Assembly (NCBI GenBank): GCA_964625225.1
Contig: CAZVAR010000010.1
Coordinates: forward strand, 1-55,673
DNA from: CAZVAR01 sp964625225
GTDB lineage: Bacteria > Pseudomonadota > Alphaproteobacteria > JAJUGE01
Reading direction: 5' to 3'
Length of the DNA stretch: 55,673 bases
The notes under the pieces are model-generated. The model was not told the DNA's origin. It did not search any database and worked only from the letters and a program-made list of their open reading frames with translations. The stretch's first letter is position 1; the number at the start of each line of letters is the position of its first letter. The position numbers and the translations under genes were made by a program. Positions 42,258 to 51,206 of the stretch are shown piece by piece.

Positions 42258-44534
42258 TCAGATCGCGACGCCATGATCCGTTGCATAAGTGCGGAGCCTT
42301 TCCCGAACGCTTCGATCCGGCAACTCCTCCAGCCGCTGCATGTACGCACGCAACGGTCCCAATCGGAGGCTGCGCACCATCATCTTGATCTCGCCGACCG
42401 CTGGCGGCGGCATCGAGATCGCCCGGAAGCCGAGGCCGATCAGCGCCATTGCCTCGAGCGGCTGACCGGCCATCTCACCGCAGAGGGTCACGGGGACTCC
42501 GGCGCTGTCGCAGCGCTTTGTCAACTGCCGCAGGAAGGCGAGGATCGGTGGTGAAAGAACGTCGTAGCGACCTGCGAGTCGGGGATTCCCGCGATCGGCC
42601 GCCAACATGAACTGCAGCAGGTCGTTGCTGCCGACGGAGAGGAAATCGATTCGCCGCAGTAGGGCCGGCAGCTGCCAGTACAGGGCCGGGACCTCTAACA
42701 TGGCGCCCACCCGGACGGTCCGGGGCAGCGTATGGCCTTGTCGTGCCTCCCGGCGCATCTCGGCTTCGAGAATGGCGCGGGCCTCCTCCAGCTCGGCGAT
42801 CGTGGTAACCATCGGGAACATCACCCGCAGCTCTCGCCCGGCCGTGGCCATCAGCAAGGCTCGAAGCTGTTCGCGCAGCATGAAGGGCCGGTCGAGCGCG
42901 ACCCGTAGTGCGCGCCATCCCATGGCCGGGTTCTCGTCGCGCGCGGCGCGCCAATAGGGCAACAGCTTGTCGCCCCCGATATCGAGCGTTCGGAACACGA
43001 CTGGGCGGTCGCCTGCAAGATCGAGAATATGGCGATACAACTCCGCCTGGTCTTTCACGTCCGGGAACCGGTCCCGCACCATGAACGGGACTTCCGTCCG
43101 GTACAGACCGACTCCGGCCGCGCCGCTATCCTGGAGATGCTCGACATCGATCGGCAGCCCGGCATTGATCAGCAGGGTGATCTCCACCCCGTCGAGCGTG
43201 ACCGACGGCGCATCACGAATAGCGGCGTACAGCGCCCGCCGCACTTCGCGCAGCCGGAGGCTTTCGACAAAGACCTGGTGGACTTCCTCCCGGGGTCTGA
43301 GAAACACTTGGCCGTGATCGCCATCCACGATCACCGGGTCATTCGGCTGAATGTTGCCGAGCGCATCCTCCACCGCCCCGACCATCGGGACATCGAGAGC
43401 CCGCGCGACGATGGCCACGTGGGCATTAGGCCCACCCTCCTCGAGCACGACCGCCTTGACCCGGTCGCGCGGATAATCGAGCAGCTCCGCCGGACCCATC
43501 GACCTCGCCACAAGAATCGCATTCTCCGGCAGCTCGGCCGGCTGGTCGATCTCGCCCGGCCCGGCGAGATGCTGCAGGAGTCGATTGCTGAGATCATCGA
43601 GGTCGTGAAGCCTTTCGCGGATATAGGGGTCCCGGGCCTGACGCATGCGGGCCTGCATGTCGTCCTGGACCTTTCGGACGGCTGCCTCAGCGGTCAGGCC
43701 GCCCCGCATGGCTTCGCGGATCCGTTCGAGCCACCCCCGATCCTGCGCGAACATCAGGTAGGTCTCGAGCACGTCCCGATGCTCGCCGGCCTCAGCCAGA
43801 TCGTCAGCTGCGAACATCGAATCGAGCGAGCTGTACATCTCGCGAAGCGCTCGATTGAAGCGGTCGAGCTCGGCATCGAGATTCTCCGCGACCATTCGGC
43901 GGATCGACACTCGGGGCTCGTGCAGTACGGCGACCCCGATGGCGATACCGGCGCTGAGCCTGACGCCGGGCAGCCGCAGCGGCTTGGGCGCCGAAGAGTC
44001 CGAGGGCAGCGACTCCGGCCGATCGAACAGCTCGCCGCCAGCCGCCACCTCGGCGAGCACCATAGCCACCGTTTCGAGCGCCTCGATTTCGTCGTCGGTG
44101 TAATTGCGGCGCGTCCGGTTCTGCACCACAAGCACACCGATCACCCGACCGCCTCGCAGAATCGGGACGCCCATCAGCGAGTGATAGATCTCCTCACCCG
44201 TTTCCGGCCGATAGGCAAAATGCGGGTGTGCCTGGGCATCCGCCAACGCGACCGGTTGCGCCTGCTCGGCGATCAAGCCGACCAGGCCCTCGCCGATGCC
44301 GAGTCGCGTAACGCCGATCGCCTCCTGCTTCAGCCCCTGGGTCGCGACCAACAATAAGACGTTCCCGGCGCGGCGGATGTAGATCGAACAGACCTCCGCA
44401 ACCATCTCGGTCGCGATCACCCGCACCACGCGATCGAGGCGCTCCTGGGCCGACCCGCCGGCGGCCATGACGTCACGCACGCGCCGCAACAGCCGGCGGG
44501 AGGCTTCCCACTCCTCGTGCGCCTGCGGCATCAA
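42258..44534 (-). CDS. ptsP: Phosphoenolpyruvate--protein phosphotransferase PtsP (GAF-containing EI-Ntr)
   Basis: A 758-residue enzyme I of the nitrogen phosphotransferase system, passing phosphate from PEP to NPr. A GAF domain (about 15-155) senses a small ligand, probably glutamine or 2-oxoglutarate, before the PEP-utilising N-domain (about 175-300), the swivelling phosphohistidine domain with GGPNAHVAIVAR (His at about 372) and the TIM-barrel C-domain with FRTLDIGGDK and VTLCGEMAG. The start overlaps the stop of the nitronate monooxygenase gene (TGATG). The usual partners ptsN and npr are not in the window. Confidence 0.95.
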   Translation of the reverse strand: MMPQAHEEWEASRRLLRRVRDVMAAGGSAQERLDRVVRVIATEMVAEVCSIYIRRAGNVLLLVATQGLKQEAIGVTRLGIGEGLVGLIAEQAQPVALADAQAHPHFAYRPETGEEIYHSLMGVPILRGGRVIGVLVVQNRTRRNYTDDEIEALETVAMVLAEVAAGGELFDRPESLPSDSSAPKPLRLPGVRLSAGIAIGVAVLHEPRVSIRRMVAENLDAELDRFNRALREMYSSLDSMFAADDLAEAGEHRDVLETYLMFAQDRGWLERIREAMRGGLTAEAAVRKVQDDMQARMRQARDPYIRERLHDLDDLSNRLLQHLAGPGEIDQPAELPENAILVARSMGPAELLDYPRDRVKAVVLEEGGPNAHVAIVARALDVPMVGAVEDALGNIQPNDPVIVDGDHGQVFLRPREEVHQVFVESLRLREVRRALYAAIRDAPSVTLDGVEITLLINAGLPIDVEHLQDSGAAGVGLYRTEVPFMVRDRFPDVKDQAELYRHILDLAGDRPVVFRTLDIGGDKLLPYWRAARDENPAMGWRALRVALDRPFMLREQLRALLMATAGRELRVMFPMVTTIAELEEARAILEAEMRREARQGHTLPRTVRVGAMLEVPALYWQLPALLRRIDFLSVGSNDLLQFMLAADRGNPRLAGRYDVLSPPILAFLRQLTKRCDSAGVPVTLCGEMAGQPLEAMALIGLGFRAISMPPPAVGEIKMMVRSLRLGPLRAYMQRLEELPDRSVRERLRTYATDHGVAI

Positions 44535-45562
44535 TCCACCGCCCGCTCGCGTGCCGCGAGCGCCTGGACGGCCTGCTCGGTCAGCTCGTCGAGGATTTCC
44601 GCAGTCGATTGCTCCCTGGTGACCATCCCGACGCTCTGCCCAGCCATCAGCGAGCCGTTCTCGACGTCACCCTCGATCACCGCGCGGCGCAGCGCGCCCG
44701 CCCAGAAATGCTCGATCTCGAGCTGTGCGGCCTTTGCGTCCAGCTCCCCGGCCTGCACCCGGGCGAGCACCTCGTGCTGAAACTCCACGAAGCGGCGCGT
44801 GCCCGCATTCTGCAGCGCACGGACCGGAATGACCGGAAAGCGCGGATCCACCTGGACGGACGGTACGGCGTCGCGCGCCTCGCCACGGATAAACGCTTGT
44901 TTGAAGCGCGGGTGGGCAATCGATTCCCGGGCACATACGAATCGCGTCCCGAGCTGGCAGCCTGCCGCGCCCATTTCGAGATACGACAGGATCGCCTCAC
45001 CGCGACCGATGCCGCCGGCGACGAAGATAGGAACCTCTCGGATCCACGGCAGGATTTCCTGGGCCAGTACGCTGGTCGCGACCGGCCCGATGTGCCCGCC
45101 AGCCTCGCTACCCTCGATGACCAGTGCATCGGCGCCGTCTCGCACCAGCTTGCGGGCGAGCCCGAGGGCGGGCGCAAAGCAGATCAGCCGGACGCCCGCG
45201 TCCTTGACCCGACGCATCGCCGCGCGCGGCGGCACTCCACCGGCAAGGACTATGTGGGTCACGCGGCGCTCGACACAGACGTCGATCAGCTCCGAGAGCT
45301 GCGGGTGCATGGTGATGAGATTGACCCCGAACGGCCGATCGGTGAGCGCCTGAGTGCCGGCGATTTCCAATCCGAGCGCGTCGGGGCCCATCGAGCCGCA
45401 GGCGATCACCCCGAAGCCGCCGGCGTTGGAGATGGCCGCGACGAGGTTGCGCTCGGAAACCCAAGTCATCGCCCCGCCCATGATGGCGGTCCGGGACCCC
45501 AGAAAATCGCAGCCGCGGCGCCAGAGGCGGTCGAGCCTTGCCCGAGCCGAGAGTACGTGCAT
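44531..45562 (-). CDS. Nitronate monooxygenase/2-nitropropane dioxygenase family protein
   Basis: A 343-residue FMN-dependent TIM-barrel enzyme. Family landmarks are GGAMTWVSERNLVAAISNAGG near the N-terminus, the FMN-phosphate segment VAGGIGRGEAI, and GSEAGGH with the catalytic histidine. Real substrates vary: propionate-3-nitronate, or enoyl-ACP reduction as in FabK-like relatives. It lies between lysC and ptsP, with 17 bases to lysC and a four-base overlap with ptsP, so the three form one transcript although no shared pathway is obvious. Confidence 0.88.
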   Translation of the reverse strand: MHVLSARARLDRLWRRGCDFLGSRTAIMGGAMTWVSERNLVAAISNAGGFGVIACGSMGPDALGLEIAGTQALTDRPFGVNLITMHPQLSELIDVCVERRVTHIVLAGGVPPRAAMRRVKDAGVRLICFAPALGLARKLVRDGADALVIEGSEAGGHIGPVATSVLAQEILPWIREVPIFVAGGIGRGEAILSYLEMGAAGCQLGTRFVCARESIAHPRFKQAFIRGEARDAVPSVQVDPRFPVIPVRALQNAGTRRFVEFQHEVLARVQAGELDAKAAQLEIEHFWAGALRRAVIEGDVENGSLMAGQSVGMVTREQSTAEILDELTEQAVQALAARERAVD

Positions 45563-45579
45563 CGCCGATCGCCCGAGCG

Positions 45580-46800
45580 TCAGGCCCGGTCGAGGCCGTA
45601 TGCGGTGTGAAGCGTGCGAAGAGCGAGCTCGGTGTACTCCTCGGCGATCAGGACGCTGATCTTGATTTCCGAGGTCGAGATCACCTGAATATTGATCCCT
45701 CGCTCGGCGAGCGCCTGAAACATCCGGCTTGCGATTCCGGCATGGCTGCGCATCCCGACGCCGATGACCGAGACCTTGACGACTCCGGGGTCGGGCAGCA
45801 GTTTCTCGTAGCCGATCTCGTCCTGTCGCGTTTTCAGAAGAGCGACCGTACGGTCTAGATCGGCCTTGCCGACCGTGAACGTAAGATCGGTGGTCTTGCC
45901 GTCCGCGGCCACGTTCTGGACGATCATATCGACGTTGATCTCGGCCTCGGCGAGCGGGCCGAAGATGCCGGCGGCGATGCCCGGCCGGTCCGCCACGCGG
46001 GTCAGCGTGATCTTGGCTTCGTCGCGGCTATAGGCGATGCCGCTGACCAGTTCCTGTTCCACGATCTCATCCTCGTCAACGACCAGCGTGCCGGGTGCAT
46101 CGGCAAAACTGGAAAGCACCTGCACGCGGACACGGTGGTTCATCGCCATCTCGACGGACCGCGTCTGCAGCACCTTGGCGCCCTGCGACGCCATTTCCAG
46201 CATCTCTTCGTAGGTGATTTTGTCGAGCTTACGCGCCTTCGCGACGATGCGGGGATCGCAGGTATAGACCCCTTCCACATCCGTGTGGATGTCGCAGCGG
46301 TCGGCGTGCAGGGCGGCCGCCAGCGCGACGGCGCTGGTATCCGAACCGCCCCGGCCGAGGGTGGTGACGCGGCCCTCCGGCGAAACCCCCTGAAAGCCGG
46401 CGACGACGACGACCTCGCCGCGGACGAGCCGCTGCTCGAGATCCCGAGTATCGATCTGCTCGATCCGCGCCCGGCCGTGCATGCTGTCGGTGCGGATCGG
46501 GATCTGCCAGCCGAGGAACGAGCGCGCCGGAACACCGAGCCCCTGCAGAGCAAGCGCGAGGAGGCCCGCAGTCACTTGCTCGCCCGATGCGACCACGGCG
46601 TCGTACTCCCGTGCATCGTGCAGCGGCGCGATTTCGCGGACTTGGTCGACCAGCTGATTGGTCACCCCCGCCATCGCCGATACCACGACCGCAACCTGGT
46701 TGCCGGCGTCCACCTCGCGCTTGACGCGCTGCGCCACGTTACGGATGCGCTCCACGTCGGCCACCGAAGTGCCGCCGAACTTCTGAACGATGCGCGCCAT
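45580..46800 (-). CDS. lysC: Aspartate kinase
   Basis: A 406-residue enzyme phosphorylating aspartate, first step to lysine, threonine and methionine. The N-terminal kinase domain begins MARIVQKFGGTSVAD and has GFQGVSPEGRVTTLGRGG; two ACT domains (about 265-406) give feedback control, with ADRPGIAAGIFGPLAEAEIN in the first. The upstream-extended frame is not protein-like; AGGA lies just before the ATG at 46800. Transcribed divergently from ubiG. Confidence 0.96.
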   Translation of the reverse strand: MARIVQKFGGTSVADVERIRNVAQRVKREVDAGNQVAVVVSAMAGVTNQLVDQVREIAPLHDAREYDAVVASGEQVTAGLLALALQGLGVPARSFLGWQIPIRTDSMHGRARIEQIDTRDLEQRLVRGEVVVVAGFQGVSPEGRVTTLGRGGSDTSAVALAAALHADRCDIHTDVEGVYTCDPRIVAKARKLDKITYEEMLEMASQGAKVLQTRSVEMAMNHRVRVQVLSSFADAPGTLVVDEDEIVEQELVSGIAYSRDEAKITLTRVADRPGIAAGIFGPLAEAEINVDMIVQNVAADGKTTDLTFTVGKADLDRTVALLKTRQDEIGYEKLLPDPGVVKVSVIGVGMRSHAGIASRMFQALAERGINIQVISTSEIKISVLIAEEYTELALRTLHTAYGLDRA

Positions 46801-46990
46801 TCCTGCTGCCTCGGGCCCTGCGTTGATGTCCCCGTCTCCGACCGGCGTCCCGCCCGTCCCGCGTGCCCAATGAAGCCGGGCCGCGCCGTTGCCGCCGCAG
46901 GGCGGGCGCACCATACTTCGTCGCCCCAGGCTCCACAAGCCCGGCCGACCGGATGGGAGCGACCGGGCCGTAAGCACGGATCTAGCATGG

Positions 46991-47764
46991 ATGGTGGCGA
47001 TGGTCTCAGGCCCGATGCCGCACGGTTCGACGGTGGATCACGAGGATTCCGCCCGGTTCGCGGCGATCGCGGCCGAGTGGTGGAATCCGCGCGGAAAGTT
47101 TCGGCCGCTGCACGCGCTGAACCCGGCGCGGCTGCGCTTCATCCGCGACCGGCTGGTGGCCCATTTCGGGCGGAACCCGCAGAGCCCGAGGCCGCTCGAC
47201 GGGTTGAGGCTGCTCGATGTCGGCTGCGGCGGTGGCCTGGTTTGCGAGCCGATGGCGCGGCTCGGAGCAGCCGTCGTCGGTATCGACGCGGTGGCCGAAT
47301 CCATCGGCGTCGCGAGGCTTCATGCCGCCCAGACCGGGCTTGAAATCGACTACCGGGTCGGCACGGTGGAGGAGTTGGCGGCAGCCGGCGAGCAGTTCGA
47401 CGCGGTCCTCGCCCTCGAGATCGTCGAGCACGTGGCGGACGTCCCGCTCTTCTTCCACGGCTGCGCGCGTCTGGTTCGACCGGGAGGCGCTTTCGTGCTG
47501 TCGACCCTGAACCGGACGGCCAAGTCGCTGCTGCTGGGCAAGATCGGGGCCGAATACCTGCTGCGCTGGCTGCCGCGCGGCACCCACGACTGGCGCAAGT
47601 TCATGAGCCCGGACGAGGTCGCGGCGGCCCTCCGGCCGCACGGCATCGTGGTCCAGACGGTCCGCGGCCTGTCCTACAGCCTGCTCGCCGACGAGTGGGT
47701 CCTCTCCAGCGATACCGACGTGAACTACCTCGTCTTCGCGGTGAAGCCCGAACCGTCGGGGTAG
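46991..47764 (+). CDS. ubiG: Ubiquinone biosynthesis O-methyltransferase
   Basis: A 257-residue SAM-dependent enzyme making two O-methylations in ubiquinone synthesis. The N-terminal segment FAAIAAEWWNPRGKFRPLH and the SAM motif LLDVGCGGGLVCEPMA are diagnostic, followed by FVLSTLNRTAKSLLL and the C-terminal GLSYSLLADEW. Starts at 46991, 47000 or 47015 are possible; none has a strong ribosome-binding site. It is divergent from lysC, as in many alphaproteobacteria. Confidence 0.95.
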   Translation: MVAMVSGPMPHGSTVDHEDSARFAAIAAEWWNPRGKFRPLHALNPARLRFIRDRLVAHFGRNPQSPRPLDGLRLLDVGCGGGLVCEPMARLGAAVVGIDAVAESIGVARLHAAQTGLEIDYRVGTVEELAAAGEQFDAVLALEIVEHVADVPLFFHGCARLVRPGGAFVLSTLNRTAKSLLLGKIGAEYLLRWLPRGTHDWRKFMSPDEVAAALRPHGIVVQTVRGLSYSLLADEWVLSSDTDVNYLVFAVKPEPSG

Positions 47765-47779
47765 ACCGGCGCGACGGCG

Positions 47780-48235
47780 CTAGCTGTCGTGGCGCGGCAG
47801 CCAAGGGATGCCGTAGATCTCGATGCCCTCGTCGCGGAGCCGGCGGGCCTCGTCCGGGCTCGCTTCGCCATAGATGTCCCGGTGCTCCACCTCGCCGTAA
47901 TGGATCTTGCGCGCCTCCTCGGGGAAGCGCCGGCCGACATAGTCGCACCGCGTCTCGATATGCTTCCGCAGCTCCCGTAGCGCCTTGATGAGGTCAGCGT
48001 GCGCCACTGCCTGCGGATCGTTGGTCAGCTGGTGCCGACGCGACGGCTCCGGCTCCTGGGCATCGCCCCTCCCCTTTGCCACCCGCGGCGCCATCAGGGC
48101 CTTGCTCACGCTGGTGCTGCCGCAGGTCGGACAGACGACCTGACGCGCGCTGATCTGATCGTCGCAGCTCGCGCTGTCCCGGAACCAGGCGTCGAAGCTG
48201 TGATCGTTCTTGCAGGCGAGCTTGTAGAGGATCAT
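47780..48235 (-). CDS. DUF1178 family protein
   Basis: A 151-residue protein of unknown function common in alpha- and betaproteobacteria. The N-terminal MILYKLACKNDHSFDAWF and two cysteine pairs, including VVCPTCGS, suggest a small zinc-binding domain; the C-terminal half has the conserved KIHYGEVEHRDIYGEAS and ends GIPWLPRHDS. The upstream extension of the frame was rejected. It is convergent with ubiG, 15 bases away, and divergent from the methyltransferase at 48356. Confidence 0.88.
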   Translation of the reverse strand: MILYKLACKNDHSFDAWFRDSASCDDQISARQVVCPTCGSTSVSKALMAPRVAKGRGDAQEPEPSRRHQLTNDPQAVAHADLIKALRELRKHIETRCDYVGRRFPEEARKIHYGEVEHRDIYGEASPDEARRLRDEGIEIYGIPWLPRHDS

Positions 48236-48355
48236 GACTGGTCTCGGATGGAGTCGGTCCCGTTCTGTGTCGTCGAAGGCGACGAACCGCCTATTGTTAA
48301 GTGGTGTTAGCACTCTCCGACTGATAGTGCCAGCGCGTTCATGGCTTAAGCGGCA

Positions 48356-48907
48356 ATGGCTTCCCAAGTCGAGAACGCGGCCTCCGCCTGGGTTGTCAGG
48401 TTCGCCGTGCTGGTCCCGCCCGGCGCCACCGTTCTGGATTTGGCGAGCGGAGGCGGGCGGCACACGCGACTGTTCCTGGACTGCGGATGCAGGGTCACCG
48501 CGGTGGACCGCGACGTCTCCCAGCTCGCGGGGCTAGCGGACCATCCCCGTCTCGAGGTCATAGCAGCCGACCTGGAGGACGGCTCGCCTTGGCCCCTGGG
48601 CGAGCGCCGGTTCGCATGCGTCATCGTGACGAACTACCTGCACCGTCCGATCCTGCCGCGCCTGGTGAATGCCGTGGCACCCGGCGGCGTGCTGATCTAC
48701 GAGACCTTCGGACGCGGCCACGAAGCGCTCGGCCGGCCGCGCAATCCCGCCTTCCTGCTCGAGCCGGACGAACTTCTCGCAGCGGTTCGCCCGGACCTGC
48801 AGGTCGTCGCCTACGAGCACGGTCGGATTGACCGGCCTCGTCCGGCCGTGGTTCAGCGGATCTGTGCCGCGCGGCGCGATAACCCGGTCCCTCTTCCGCC
48901 GGGCTGA
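48356..48907 (+). CDS. Small class I SAM-dependent methyltransferase
   Basis: A 183-residue methyltransferase, shorter than most. The SAM motif is VLDLASGGGRHTRLF, followed by VTAVDRDVSQL and a YLHRPILPRL segment similar to the TehB-like group that includes thiol or tellurite methylases. The substrate is not known. It ends six bases before the convergent nitrilase-family gene. Confidence 0.82.
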   Translation: MASQVENAASAWVVRFAVLVPPGATVLDLASGGGRHTRLFLDCGCRVTAVDRDVSQLAGLADHPRLEVIAADLEDGSPWPLGERRFACVIVTNYLHRPILPRLVNAVAPGGVLIYETFGRGHEALGRPRNPAFLLEPDELLAAVRPDLQVVAYEHGRIDRPRPAVVQRICAARRDNPVPLPPG

Positions 48908-48913
48908 TGCCGT

Positions 48914-49783
48914 CTAGGCACCGGCCGCGGACAGGCGGGGCGCGGTCGGATCGATCGGCTCCGGATCCGCATAGGGACGGTCGTGCGACAGCGACGGCAC
49001 CATGGACCGCGCCTCGGCGATCCGCGCCGTATCGACCGGCGCGGTGATGAAGCCGGGTTCCTCGCCGCCGTCGGCCAGGATCTCGCCCCAGGGATCGACG
49101 ATCAGGGAATGGCCGTAAGTCTTGCGGCCCCCGGCATGCTCGCCGCACTGCGCAGGGGCGAAAACGAAGCAACCGGTCTCGATCGCCCGGGCCCGCAGAA
49201 GCACGTGCCAGTGCGCGCGCCCGGTCGGCCGGGTGAAAGCGGACGGCACCGTCAGGAAGTCCGCGCCCGCTTTCGCGAGACTGCGATAGAGGTGGGGGAA
49301 CCGAAGATCATAGCAGATAGTGAGACCCAGCACGCCCCACGGCAGCCGCGCGACGACCGCCCGGTCGCCGGGCCGATAGGTGCGCGATTCCCGGTAGGAC
49401 TCGCCGCCCTCGAGGTCGACGTCGAACATGTGCAGCTTGTCGTAGCGGGCGACGATCCCGCCCGCCGGATCGAGCAGGAAGGAGCGGTTCGCGACCCGCT
49501 CCGGCTCGACCTTGACGGTCAGCGAGCCGGCAAGGAGCCAAGCACCCGTCTCGCGCGCCAGATCCCGGAACGCGGCCAGCGCATCGTGTCCGTCCTCCGG
49601 CTGCGCCTTGTCGAGGACCCGGCGCCGCCGCGGCTCCAGCATGCTGACATTCTCGGGCGTCAGGATGAAATCGGCGCCGGCATCGCGCGCACGCCGGACC
49701 AGTTCGGCGACCTGCCGCATGCTGTCGCCGATCTCCGGCTGCGCCGTATTCTGGATGCAGGCGACCGTAAAGCGCTCCGTCAT
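48914..49783 (-). CDS. Carbon-nitrogen hydrolase (nitrilase superfamily, NIT/omega-amidase-like)
   Basis: A 289-residue hydrolase with the Glu-Lys-Cys triad: Glu in LTPENVSML, Lys in RYDKLHMFDV and Cys in LTICYDLRFPHLYR. The last segment and HWHVLLRARAIET match the NIT2/deaminated-glutathione amidase or omega-amidase branch, which repairs or recycles amide-containing metabolites. It overlaps the glutaredoxin gene by four bases (ATGA). The pairing with glutaredoxin is common in proteobacteria and fits a glutathione-related role. Confidence 0.9.
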   Translation of the reverse strand: MTERFTVACIQNTAQPEIGDSMRQVAELVRRARDAGADFILTPENVSMLEPRRRRVLDKAQPEDGHDALAAFRDLARETGAWLLAGSLTVKVEPERVANRSFLLDPAGGIVARYDKLHMFDVDLEGGESYRESRTYRPGDRAVVARLPWGVLGLTICYDLRFPHLYRSLAKAGADFLTVPSAFTRPTGRAHWHVLLRARAIETGCFVFAPAQCGEHAGGRKTYGHSLIVDPWGEILADGGEEPGFITAPVDTARIAEARSMVPSLSHDRPYADPEPIDPTAPRLSAAGA

Positions 49784-50043
49784 CTCCCGTCTCCCAGGAT
49801 CGAATCGAGCTTACCCGCCCGGTCGAGGGCGTGGAGGTCGTCGCAGCCACCGACATGGCGGCCGTCGATGAAAATCTGCGGCACCGTGCGCCGGCCGCCC
49901 GCTCGCTCGATCATCTCGGCACGGCGCGCCGGCTCGGCATCCACGTCGATCTCGGTGAAGGCGACCCCCTTGGACGCGAGCAGCCGCTTCGCCCGATGGC
50001 AGAACGGGCAGAACATGCTGGAATAGATCTCGACCTGGGCCAT
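49780..50043 (-). CDS. grxC: Glutaredoxin 3
   Basis: An 87-residue glutathione-dependent disulfide reductase. The active site is CPFC (residues 12-15; CPYC is more usual), the cis-proline segment is RRTVPQIFIDGRHVGGCDD with the glutathione-binding GG. Length and fold are normal. It is translationally coupled to the nitrilase-family gene downstream. Confidence 0.94.
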   Translation of the reverse strand: MAQVEIYSSMFCPFCHRAKRLLASKGVAFTEIDVDAEPARRAEMIERAGGRRTVPQIFIDGRHVGGCDDLHALDRAGKLDSILGDGR

Positions 50044-50095
50044 GTCGGTCCTTTGCGATGAGGAACGCCGCGGAATATGGGCGGCCCGCAGCCGA

Positions 50096-50446
50096 TCAAC
50101 CAGGATCGGCCGGCTCGCCGCCCTTCGGTCCGTAGAACATCACCCAGACGGCGAGATCCTCCCCGAAATCCTCGAATCGATGCACGCTGCCGGCCGGCGC
50201 GAACAACGCGTCGCCCGGCCCGAACGGGCAGCGCCGGCCATCCACGACGTAAGTGCCGCGGCCGCGCAGGACGACGTAGAGCTCGTCCCGGTCATGCGGC
50301 TGTTGCCGGTCCTCACCGCGCGGGGCGTAGAACCGGACCTCGAGCGACCCGTGCGTGAAGGCAAGCGCTGAAAGCCGCTCCGTCTCCCGAGTCAGCCGCT
50401 CGCTCATCTCGGCGACCGTGGCGCGCAGGATTCCGCCGTCGGACAT
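50096..50446 (-). CDS. Cupin domain-containing protein
   Basis: A 116-residue single-domain cupin. The first metal-binding motif is PHDRDELYVVLRGRGTYVV, with His and Glu ligands, and the second is PAGSVHRFEDF. Substrate unknown. GGAGGAGGG precedes the ATG, and the comF stop is 14 bases upstream, so it belongs to the same minus-strand run. Confidence 0.85.
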   Translation of the reverse strand: MSDGGILRATVAEMSERLTRETERLSALAFTHGSLEVRFYAPRGEDRQQPHDRDELYVVLRGRGTYVVDGRRCPFGPGDALFAPAGSVHRFEDFGEDLAVWVMFYGPKGGEPADPG

Positions 50447-50460
50447 GCTCGCCCTCCTCC

Positions 50461-51192
50461 TTACACCTGGGGCCGCACCACGCGCGCCAGGGTCAGCACG
50501 TCGACCGCGGCGGCACCGGCCCGGAACAGCGCCCGGGCACAGGCGGCCGCGGTCGCGCCCGTGGTGTAGACGTCGTCGACCAGGACGACCCGGCGNNNNN
50601 NNNNNCGGACATTGTCGGCGCGCTCGCGGCGGCTGCGCTGGCCCTGCGAGGGCGTGGCGCGGCGGCGGACCAGCAGGTCAGGCACCGTCGGGACTCCGGC
50701 GAGCCGTCCGACCGCGCCGGCAAGCAGCGCCGCCTGGTTGTAGCGGCGTGCGAACAGCCGGGTCCAGTGCAGCGGCACCGGGGCGAGGAGCTCGGCTTCG
50801 GACAGCAGCTCCGCGCCCGCACGGGCCATCCAAATGCCGAAGGCCGGCGCGGCCTGGGTGCGGTCACGGTGCTTGAAGGCCAGGACCAGATCGCGACTCG
50901 CCTCGTCGTAGGCCATCACCGAGCGCGCCCGGCCGAACACCGGCGGCCGGCGCAGGCAGGCCCCGCACAGCGCCTCCGGCCCCGGATCGGTCTCGAACGG
51001 GTGCCCGCAGCGGGCGCAGCAGGGCGGCGCCAGCAGCGCCAGCCGGCCCCAGCAGCTCCCGCATACGGCACCGCCGCCTGTCACGGCGGCGCCACAGCCC
51101 ATGCAGCGCGGCGGTAGCAGCGCATCGAGCAGCCGCGTGGCGGCGCGGCGCAGCGGGGCGGCTGTGGGTCCGATCAGCAGCCCGTCGGCCAT
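50461..51192 (-). CDS. comF: ComF family protein (interrupted by a 10-N assembly gap)
   Basis: A phosphoribosyltransferase-like protein of the ComF family, linked to DNA uptake and repair in some bacteria. An N-terminal double zinc ribbon is seen as RCMGCG, VCGSCW, CCARCG and LCGACLR; the PRPP motif VVLVDDVYTTGAT is near the C-terminus. The 10 Ns at 50596-50605 fall just before that motif. Family members normally have about a dozen residues more between the NV and VVLVDD segments than are seen here, so the gap probably hides a few tens of bases and the present reading frame is accidental. The gene starts 14 bases from the rhodanese gene end. Confidence 0.85.
   Translation of the reverse strand: MADGLLIGPTAAPLRRAATRLLDALLPPRCMGCGAAVTGGGAVCGSCWGRLALLAPPCCARCGHPFETDPGPEALCGACLRRPPVFGRARSVMAYDEASRDLVLAFKHRDRTQAAPAFGIWMARAGAELLSEAELLAPVPLHWTRLFARRYNQAALLAGAVGRLAGVPTVPDLLVRRRATPSQGQRSRRERADNVXXXXRRVVLVDDVYTTGATAAACARALFRAGAAAVDVLTLARVVRPQV
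50596..50605. other. Assembly gap (10 Ns) inside comF
   Basis: Ten ambiguous bases within the comF coding region; a placeholder whose real length is unknown. Confidence 0.99.
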
Positions 51193-51206
51193 GCCGTCCG
51201 CCGCCG

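Noticed and set aside
43029..44357. A 442-codon plus-strand open frame antisense to ptsP
   Set aside because: Shadow frame; ptsP on the other strand has full domain support.
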